Shown: positions 56,165-64,000 of the stretch, piece by piece
Position numbering within the stretch: the first letter of the stretch is position 1
Layout: every line of letters begins with the position of its first letter
Origin: Serpula lacrymans var. lacrymans S7.9
Lineage: Eukaryota > Basidiomycota > Agaricomycetes > Boletales > Serpulaceae
Direction of reading: 5' to 3'
NCBI RefSeq assembly: GCF_000218685.1
Contig: NW_006763290.1
Coordinates: 1,483,329-1,547,328 of the forward strand
DNA: 64,000 bases
Translations under genes and position numbers: made by a program
Notes under the pieces: generated by a model
What the model saw: only the letters and a program-made list of their open reading frames with translations
Databases searched by the model: none
What the model was told of the DNA's origin: nothing

Positions 56165-57608
56165 TGTGGTTACTTATATAGACAATGTCTTAATACTTAC
56201 AAAGTTGGACAATAAGACTCATCATAACAGGGTTGTACAAGAAGTCTTTTGGCATTTACAGGAGCAGGACATATTTGTCAAACCCTAAAAGTATAGATTT
56301 ATAGTAAATTTACTAATAGCTGTGAAATGCCAGAATAAAACCAGCTATTTATTCAGAGTGGACCAGGCCCATTCCTTCATTGGGGCATCCAAGTATCTAT
56401 TATGCCTTTGATAGTAGTTTGGCCTTCAAGTGACAAGTAACTGAACTAATTAGAGAAGGTGGTTGGATTATTAACATTAGGGGGCATATATACAGAGGAT
56501 ATAGAAGTGTATGATTATGTCTTCTTTATTTTTCAGATTGTCTCACTTTGGTGAAAATGCCATTCTGTGCCAACATAAACCTATGATGCCACACCAAGCT
56601 GGGCATTTGAGCATTCAGAACAGCATTTATTTGCACCAAATGTAAGGCTCCTGCAAAAGGGCCTTACTTAAGACAAGGCTCATAGCCTAGGCCTCATATA
56701 ATGTAAAACAGTCATCAGCTACAGGCAAGGCATCATTTGAGGTCATAAGGTCATATCTACCAAGAATGGGTGTAAGGACCTGGAAAAAGCAAAAACAAGG
56801 CTGCAGAACCATGGCCACAAAAATGAAGTCTGTACTGGAGGAAACATGCAAAATGCACTTTAGAACTGCTAAGCAGATAAAAGATAGGGAAGAGCATAGA
56901 TGCTCAAAGGCCAAAAAGGGCCACTGCCTGGATAGTGCATAGATTAGCCCAGATTAATTGTAACCACATAGGTAAGTGACAAAAATGGAAAATTAGAGTT
57001 CCTGATCCTCTGTAAAGGCTATGGAGACAAGGATAAAACATGAAAACCAGAAGCCCATCTGGTAAACTCCTATAATACTGTTTGCAAGATTTGTTTGGCT
57101 TACAGGCATGGATTTAAGTCTTTTTAATTATATTTTTTAACCTGTGTGTGAAAATTTAACTACTTCCTTTGGAATCGGGTCTTGCCTGGAAGTTATGCCA
57201 TAGAAGGATGGTAGTGCTATAATACACAATTTTCAGCCACTAATTTTCATTCTCCTCTTTGAACTATATTTCTCAGTCTGAATTTTGGACCTTTATGCTA
57301 CGTGGCACTTTCCTAATTTTCACTTATATCACTGCACAGCATTTTTAGTTACAACTCTCATGTGGTGGAGCTAATCACAGGGCTGTGCCCTAGGACATCA
57401 TCAGCCACCACTATCTATTAACTGTATTAGTACATGTACAGACAACCTGTAGTAGTATATATAGTAGTATATATACCCACCAATAGATTGGAGGCTCTTC
57501 AGCAAGTTCTCCTGTTGAACACCAAAAAGCTCATTCCTACCCTATTAACAGCGCTGAGGGCTTACAGGACTTTTGGGTTTTCTCTGTTATAACTTTAGTT
57601 GTAATACA
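56165..57608 (+). pseudogene. pol: Second gypsy element: pol fragments and 3' LTR, heavily decayed
   Basis: The first piece (56165-56300) reads VVTYIDNVLILTKLDNKT and RVVQEVFWHLQEQDIFVKP, which is RT around the YxDD box (here YIDN), the very part lost from the element at 11933. Later pieces at about 56690-56900 match the integrase end of the first copy (SSATGKA, then KNKAAE-like words), and 56990-57200 matches the chromodomain end. Dozens of stops and deletions are present. The LTR follows at 57215. Confidence 0.8.
57215..57608 (+). repeat. 3' LTR of the second gypsy element (394 bp)
   Basis: Starts TGCTATAATACACAATTTTC and ends TTTAGTTGTAATACA. It is more diverged from 14687-15102 than the three solo LTRs, with a small duplication of TAGTAGTATATA near 57450. 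The preceding purine tract AGAAGGATGGTAG is recognisable. Confidence 0.88.
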
Positions 57609-59007
57609 GGGGTCCTATCAAAAAATAGAAAAATATGATTGTGCAGCTCTACTACATACTCTATATAGGTTTTTCATGCACTGACAACTTTGCAATTTTC
57701 TGGGAACATACAACAAGTAACTCAGTATATTTTATTTGAAGGTAAGCAATAATCCCTTTGAATTTGAGCAACTTAAGTTCACAAATCAATTTATAGGCTC
57801 TAAATCACAGCTGCAAGATTAGTAAGATGGTGCCTTACCTGGATGGATGCAAGCACTTTGTGTGTGATGGCATTTACAGAGAAAAATGTCCTATGCCTCC
57901 AGCAACTCATTGGGACTGCACTATACAAAGGAGTTAGTATCCATAGAATGGATTGAACTTGTAGCAGAAAATCTGTATTGAGCATAGGGACACACTAAAA
58001 CAGACAATGACTTTAGGCACCTTATACTTGTACTACGTGGTCACAAGCTTGCATATTCAATAAGCTGTGCACTTGGCCTCAGGTTGGTCACCTCAATACA
58101 ATATTCCACTGCCTGGTCCCCAGCATATAAAATATCAAAGTGTCTGATATGGACACAAACATCACAAATGTCTTTAGCAAAGTAACAAATGTAGTTAAGG
58201 GCCTTTATTGTGATCATGCTCCAATAGTTGATCTCAAGATTTTTGACTTCAGTTCACTTCCCAATATTTCAGATGCAGTTTATGGAGATAGCCCTACCTG
58301 CCACTATGGCAAGGAAGCAACAACTCCTGCTATAATTGCAATTCTACTAGACCCATATAATCCCTTAACCAGTTGTTGTTTCACCAACTTGCAAGATAGA
58401 GAATGCTGTTATGGCTGCTCAACACATCCAAATAATCCTTGATTGTTTTTTCTACAGATGGTGACTCCACTTGCAAAAAGCATGCTATAAGTTATTTATG
58501 CAAAAGGCACTTGACTTGTCTAGCACTCTTTATAAGGTCCTCTTAAGGCTAAATGGGTTGGATCTTTTTAATGGTGAATAAGAGATCACAACAGTTATCT
58601 AAAATACCTTATCAGAAGTAAGTCTAATTGTTCTACATTTATTTATTATTCTGACAGTAGTTTCAAAGGGCACACACACTACATGGATTTGCTTTCTTCA
58701 AAGTATCAAAATTGATGATTTTGTGATCACCCATCTGCTTACAATCCCAACTGGTGTTGAGCATTTGCTAGCCAGAGGAAACAAAGTGTGTGCTCCAATC
58801 CTATAGAGTTCTTTAGGAAAAGGTACTAGAAAGAATCAAGGAACAAACAATACATGGCCCCTAGTGTTAAGGGGAGTACTTAGCTCAGTAGTCTGTATGG
58901 AATCACTGTTGATTAGCATTTACATACAAAACTTCTTTTACAGTTTCCTCTGACCAGGCCGGGCACCTGCCTCCGCCAAATGGAGAAGGGTTAACAGGTT
59001 AACAAGC
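57609..59007. other. Unassigned stretch between two gypsy fragments
   Basis: No gene supported. A plus-strand frame at 58140-58442 has no recognisable motif. Confidence 0.3.
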
Positions 59008-59640
59008 GGACCAGAGTTTATTAAGTTTACATTTTTATAAATTTCAAATACTATAGTGTGGGTAATCTGAGATTGAGATCCAATACTCAGCTGGGAGGAG
59101 GTAGATCCACAGATAGCAAGTGGGGACCCCCAGTTATATTTTTTTTACTTTACATCACCAAACCAAACAAGTTGTTATGTCGGCACAAGAACAAACCATG
59201 AATGTCAATGCTGTCCTTTACAAGAAAATCACAGTGTTAACAGCATAGCTCAACAAGCTCTGGGCAAACCCCCTATTGAGTAAAAATTCAACAAAAAAGT
59301 CAAAATTGTCACTGACCCTAGCACTTTTGACAGAAATAGGGTTAAATTTGCTGAATGGTGGATCAAAGTCCAAATCTGAATTAAGGTGAACTAGAACACC
59401 TTCCAGAATAATTTCAAAACAGTGACAGCTGTGCTATCAAGACTCAAAGGAGCTGTGGCAGGTTAATACACCCAAATACGACTCCAGGAGTGCTACACCT
59501 TGTGTATATGGCCAACTTGGAATGACTTCAAGGCAGAGGTTGAAAAATATTTCAAACTACAAGCTGAGTTTGACTGGGTAGGTCAGTAAATCTGTGCCTT
59601 CAAACTGGGCACTCTGCAAGGATATATAAGCACAAAAGGG
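59008..59640 (+). pseudogene. gag: Gypsy leader and gag start, decayed copy without 5' LTR
   Basis: Starting at CGGACCAGAGTTTATTAAG it follows the leader of the first element (ACTATAGTGTGGGTAATCTG, AAGTGGGGACCCCCAGTT) and then the gag start at about 59177. Fragments such as FAEWWIKVQI, RLQECYT and EKYFKLQAEFDW are readable. Similarity ends near 59620. It may belong to the same insertion as 56165-57608, but the order (3' part before 5' part) then needs a rearrangement. Confidence 0.8.
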
Positions 59641-59668
59641 ACATTTTGGGCAACTAATAAGAAACCAA

Positions 59669-60040
59669 TGTTATTGTAGATGTACACTGGAACCTGTGAA
59701 GATCCAACTCTTTCACTGAACAAACGGAGAGTCAGAAGTTCTAATCGCAAGCAAGGGTCTATCACAGTGAATAAAGATGTAATCAACAGCTGGGGAATAT
59801 GTACAAGAGGTAGCTGTATATATACTGGAGAACATGTGTTATAAATAAGGCGCTGACTGAGCGATATGCGTAAGGCATGAGGTGCTTGGTAATTGTCTTT
59901 GTAAGTGACTATGTCATAGGTCACGTGTTGATCATGTGACTTATGATTAGATAAGATTTGGAGAGATAATAGATATGATAGATTCGTTATCAGTCGAGAT
60001 AGGAGTGTGAGAAGTAAGGGATTGTGACAGAACCCCAACA
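59669..60040 (-). repeat. LTR-like segment (372 bp), unassigned family
   Basis: On the minus strand it begins TGTTGGGGTTCTGTCACAAT and ends CATCTACAATAACA, with TG..CA limits. It holds a TTATTTATAACA box and a TATATATACAG box, and a single open frame spans most of it by chance. Only one copy is in the window, and the 5-bp flanks (accaa and ataca) do not match, so it is tentative. Confidence 0.4.
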
Positions 60041-62417
60041 ATACAAATAGTAGTGCTATGTATGATTTTTAAGGGTTCACACAACTGTTTCAAGTGGTTA
60101 GCAAAAAAGTAGTCACAAAACAGTAATATCTCAAACAAAAAATTAGTCCAACTTAGGATTTCAAAATGAAAACATAACAACTATCTGTAAGTACATAGCT
60201 AGGCCTGTTACTTGTTTGTTTGAGTCCTTGTCGAGGTCATATGGTGTGAAACTCAAGCACTGCAACACGTTGACACAAGTGTCAGTAGAATACTGTATTT
60301 GTCACTGGAGCAACCCCGTCATTCCAAGGGAAACCTTAAACTGGTCAACCATTCAGTGAGTGACTGATTGACTGATTGACAGACCCTTTGTCATGTGATC
60401 TCTGGCCAATTGATTTTTCTCTAAGTTCAAACTTTCAAAATCAAGATTTTGAGTCGGTAAGTCCTGTTTCTCTGATTTTACCAGCATACAAACAATTCAC
60501 TGGCACACACATGGACTCCAAGGAACATAGGCAGTTGAAAACAACAAGGACTTGGCAGGGACACACAAGAAATAGAAAAGAAAGAAGGTATAGACAGTGA
60601 GAAAGAGGCCATGGGATATAAAGACAATGACAAGATGATAAGAAAGGGGCACAAGAGAAAGAGAGAAAGCAGCAGATGGGGAGGCAAATAGGGAGAGAGG
60701 GGAAATGGTCACAGGAAATAAACAATGAATGTAACTATGAAACAGTGAATCAAATGCAATTTAACTTGTGTTATAAAACCTAAACAACCCTGCTAAAGCA
60801 AACCCACTTAAGTCTGACAGAAACAGTTAATCCATAAGAAATTCTGGCCATTGTGAATAATAGTGAAGTCGGGTATGGGAGGACTAAGTGTCAGATCAGC
60901 ATACAAGCAGAACAGAATCTCCCCAATTGGTAACTCAACAACGTGCTTTGTGAGCACCTTGGAAAGCACCTTGTACTCCATTGCAAAATCAGCCTCATCA
61001 GTGCTCTGGATTACCACACATTCATACATTTCTCAAATTGCTGACAAGAAGGTGTGGAGATGAAAGTGTGTCCCATTAATGAAGATTGCATGCCAAGCCT
61101 GTTTATCCAGGGAAATTAATGGTGTGATACCGGCTGCAAACCTGAGTCTTGTGCCATAATAACAGTTTGTAGTTACACATACACCAAGGATGCCTTACTG
61201 TTACTTACATGTTTTTTATTTGTGTTGGCCTCAACAAGTAAAATAGCAAGACAGTGCTTCCTTCAGAAAGTTTCACATCCGCTTTTAGCTGTTAATAGTA
61301 ATTGATATATATTTCTTTTCAGAAGGATTTTCTTTTTTTTTGCCATATAGTATTATATCCATCTTTAAGATGGATTTTCACGTTAGTATTAGTTACAAAG
61401 AGACACTTACATGCAAAGTTGTTTGACTTTACACTTCAGTCACCCCCCAAACATAAGCATTTAGTTTCAACTATCTGTGTAAATGTATAAAGCTAAGAGC
61501 TTGTTTTTCCTGGTATTATCCCAAGTGCTGTAGCAAGGATGGGATTTTCCCATGGAATTAGACCATTTGTTATGGTGAGATAATCCCAGACATTTGTCAC
61601 ATATCATATGGTGTTTAGGGGGGCTTAATTGCAAAGATAGTTCCTGCATAAATGACAACCAAGAAGGAAGATATATATTAATGGTGATGAATGTAGCCAC
61701 CATCAATACATTATCAATAGTACTAATAGCCATAAGGCAGAGTATAATACTACCTGCCTTTATTATTTATAACATAATACATATCTCAAATGGTGTTTAC
61801 TTTCAATTAAACTTCAATTTGTCTAGCTTCTAGTGTAATATCATATGCTATAGATTGATGGAGGAGACTTTGACCAAAAATTGGTGTAATTAATTGTAAC
61901 ATATAACAATTTACAAATTAACTTGATTTAATTCAGTTGATTTAAACCACATCTCTTTGCTCTAGCTAGACTATACAACCTCCAATTCATACTCATCATA
62001 TAATTTATTGTATATCACAAAGTAAATTTGTCCACCCTGGATTTCAATCAATCTTACTTAAAATGGTTTGTAATAAAAGGCATGCAACATATTTATGCAG
62101 GATTACAATAGCTTTTATTCAGGCTCATCCTACTTTAAATAATATAATACTCTTGCAACCAAGCAAAGATATGTCATGGATATATTTAATGTGCTGACCC
62201 AAAAGATATAATATTCTTTTGAATTGTGCAGCTTTATCCAAATGTCTGAACTAAAAAATGCACAAAAATACCATACAATTGATTATAAATTTGTGTGAAG
62301 ATAAAAATGGCTGAAAGGTATGCTCTGCATGTTAATGCAATTTCATGTGACTTGGGATGAACCTACATGAGGGCTACTTTGAATCACTGTCCCAGCTCAA
62401 TCTTAGGTTCATCCAGG
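60041..62417. other. Long AT-rich stretch without a supported gene
   Basis: Purine-rich around 60500-60720, otherwise AT-rich. Short frames (60376-60600, 60808-61063, 61467-61733) have no recognisable motif. A GACTGATTGACTGATTGACAG run at 60361-60382 is a small tandem repeat. Confidence 0.35.
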
Positions 62418-62535
62418 TGACAAAACCGGATAAACCCGGTCTCTGCTGAAGCAGCCATTGTTCTCCCATAGGTAAATAATATAGTCGTTTCTATAGCCTC
62501 TCGGGCAGCGGCTGAGTTTCACATAGGTTTATTAT
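62418..62535 (+). repeat. 5' LTR (shortened) of the second copia family
   Basis: Starts TGACAAAACCGGATAAACCC and shares TTTCTATAGCCTCTCGGGCAG with the copy at 30708. It lacks about 125 bp of middle sequence present there. The right limit is set by the primer binding site at 62536. Confidence 0.7.
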
Positions 62536-62546
62536 GTTATGAGCCC
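62536..62546 (+). promoter_or_regulatory. Primer binding site of the second copia element
   Basis: GTTATGAGCCC is complementary to the anticodon-loop part of initiator tRNA-Met (GGGCTCATAAC), the same half-tRNA type as at 50409-50420. Confidence 0.65.
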
Positions 62547-62603
62547 TGATGCACAAAAGCTAGGCAGGAAATAATTCTTATTTGAAATGGCAACCTCGGA
62601 ACC

Positions 62604-63152
62604 ATGACCACAGCACGCGATACATCCGCATGTCCAGTTCTCACTGGACCCAACAATTTTCAGATATGGAAACTCCGGATCATCTCAAAGCTATATCGGG
62701 AAAACGTTCTCCAGGTTGTTACTGGAGAGGAGCTTAAGCCCTCACCAGGAAAGCCTACCTCCTTGGAGGATCCTGAGATCACCTGGATACTTAAGGATGA
62801 GAAGGCACATGGAATCATCCAGGACCACATCTCTGATGCCCTCCTAATGAGGACTGGAGACCTCACCAGCTCCAAGGAGTTATTTGATAAACTTGTCTCA
62901 CTCCATCAGATGTCCAACATTGCCTCGGCCTTCTATTCATTCCAGCAACTCACCAAATTGTCCTGGGATGGGACATCACCTATCCAGGACCACATTGCAA
63001 AAATCCGGACAATTGATTCACACCTCTCTGGAATAAAACTAGGAGTTGATACCAAACTCATGGCCTTCGCTCTTCTCCAATCTCTCCCATGCACTCCTGA
63101 ATGGCAAATATTTCAGTCATCAGTAATCAACATGATTGAAGAAAATAAATAA
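62604..63152 (+). pseudogene. gag: Copia-type gag, cut by a 4-bp duplication
   Basis: From the ATG at 62604 the 182-codon frame reads ACPVLTGPNNFQIWKLRI near the start (the LxGxNFxxWK signature of copia gag), then SSKELFDKLVSLHQ, LTKLSWDGTSPIQDHIAKIR and FALLQSLPCTPEWQIFQSSV. At 63143-63152 an AATA word is duplicated, creating a TAA. In the shifted frame the protein goes on (LTFDAVEIWITAEVARQSEK) to the knuckle WCDFHKAKTHNTSEC (63256-63300), a C-x2-H-x4-H-x4-C variant, and meets TGA at 63301. Confidence 0.9.
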
Positions 63153-63499
63153 ACTTACCTTTGATGCAGTTGAGATCTGGATCACTGCAGAAGTTGCACG
63201 ACAGTCAGAGAAGGCCCCTGGAGGTTCCAAAACAGCACTCAAATCCGAGGAGAAGTGGTGTGACTTCCACAAAGCCAAAACACACAACACCTCAGAGTGT
63301 TGAACATTTCAGTCAGCCGGAAAAGGTCAAAGGAAGAAGGGAAAGGAAAGACATAAGGATAAAGGAAAAGAGAAGGAAAAGGCAAATACGGCGGAGCAAT
63401 CATCTGGATCTGACTCTGAGGAGGAACAGAGTCATATTGCATTGGAACATGTACATATTTTCAAGCCCCTTGCTAAACACATTCAAGCTTACCTTGTGT

Positions 63500-64000
63500 C
63501 AGAACCCGAAAGACCAAAACAACAATTATTATTGACTCCGGAGCAACATCCCACATGGTCCCTCACCGCTCCTGGTTTGAGCCAGGAACATACCATGTTC
63601 TGCATCCTCCAAGGACAATCAGTTTTGGGGATGAATCCTCTGTAAATGCCATTGGCATTGGAACAGTAATCCTACAAGCAACTGTTGGCAAAAAGGACTA
63701 CAATATTGCACTGTCAAATGTCTTACTTGTGCCAAACTTCACGTTAGCACTCGTCTCTGTCCATAAATTGTCCAAAATGGGGTTATCGACACTTTTTCCA
63801 GCAGGGTCAAATGCTTGTGAAGTTCGGAAAAAGGAGGAACTTATCCTCACTGCCTTACACAAGCGAGGACTTTATCACATCCAAGCAAAACCCAAAATCA
63901 ATACGGAGTCAGCTTTTGCAGCAGTAGATGTAAATTTATTGCACAGGAGAATGGGACACATTGGAATGGACCGCTTGCAACGAATGGTTACAAAAAGACA
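63500..64000 (+). pseudogene. pol: Copia protease and pre-integrase region, running off the window
   Basis: In the same frame as the gag ATG the sequence reads TIIIDSGATSHMVPHRSWFE (protease Asp at 63534), then FGDESSVNAIGIGTVILQAT, LSNVLLVPNFTLALVSVHKL and, near the edge, RGLYHIQAKPK and LLHRRMGHIGMDRLQRMV (start of the pre-integrase zinc finger). No stop occurs up to 64000, so the remainder of pol should follow outside the window. It counts as a pseudogene here because gag upstream is shifted and stopped. Confidence 0.88.

Noticed and set aside
59583..60041. 152-codon minus-strand frame as a gene
   Set aside because: The frame coincides with an LTR-like segment that has promoter-type boxes and TG..CA ends. 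The translation has no domain and is rich in Leu/Ile/Tyr from AT-rich DNA.

Overview
The window looks like a transposon graveyard from a filamentous fungus, most likely a basidiomycete of the Agaricomycete type. The reasons are a Plavaka transposase, a CACTA transposase of the kind common in mushrooms, a chromodomain Ty3/gypsy element, and spliceosomal introns of about 44-62 bp with GT..AG ends. I cannot name the species. Base composition is AT-rich and CpG-poor except around 42.6-45.5 kb. An assembly gap of N lies at 18901-19807.

Layout. 0.7-2.2 kb: a Tc1/mariner transposase relic on the minus strand, split by a solo gypsy LTR. 3.1-3.8 kb: a decayed minisatellite holding a 278-bp palindromic MITE. 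4.5-10 kb: an almost complete Helitron (Rep plus Pif1-type helicase) on the minus strand, itself hit by a tRNA-like insertion. 10.7-15.1 kb: a chromodomain gypsy element with a 3' LTR, no 5' LTR and an internal deletion of protease and most of RT. 15-25.4 kb: unassigned broken coding pieces around the gap, a fold-back element, a minisatellite and a solo LTR. 26.2-28.7 kb: a decayed CACTA transposase, followed by an Hsp70 gene fragment. 29.8-35.7 kb: three multi-exon genes of no named family, one of them apparently intact. 35.9-38.9 kb: a Plavaka transposase pseudogene. 39.7-42.6 kb: a large hAT transposase pseudogene; just upstream of it sits a 1080-bp hAT-derived element with perfect 8-bp target duplications and an intact three-exon gene for only the hAT C-terminal domain. 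44.28-45.12 kb: the one clear host gene, the splicing factor SPF27/BCAS2. 45.5-50.7 kb: a full-length Ty1/copia element with both LTRs and target duplications, carrying a nested gypsy solo LTR. 52-56 kb: a large unnamed transposase-like protein with an upstream ULP1 protease domain, split by the second MITE copy. 56.1-59.6 kb: two fragments of a second, more decayed gypsy element. 62.4 kb to the end: the start of a second copia family running out of the window.

Several families carry in-frame stops that fit C-to-T change (CGA to TGA, CAA to TAA, TGG to TAG or TGA), which suggests cytosine-methylation decay or a RIP-like process. Nesting gives relative ages: Tc1 is older than the gypsy LTR inside it, the copia is older than the gypsy LTR inside it, the ULP1 element is older than its MITE, and the large hAT locus was already present when the small hAT landed beside it. 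No CRISPR, operon, rRNA gene or convincing functional tRNA gene was seen.
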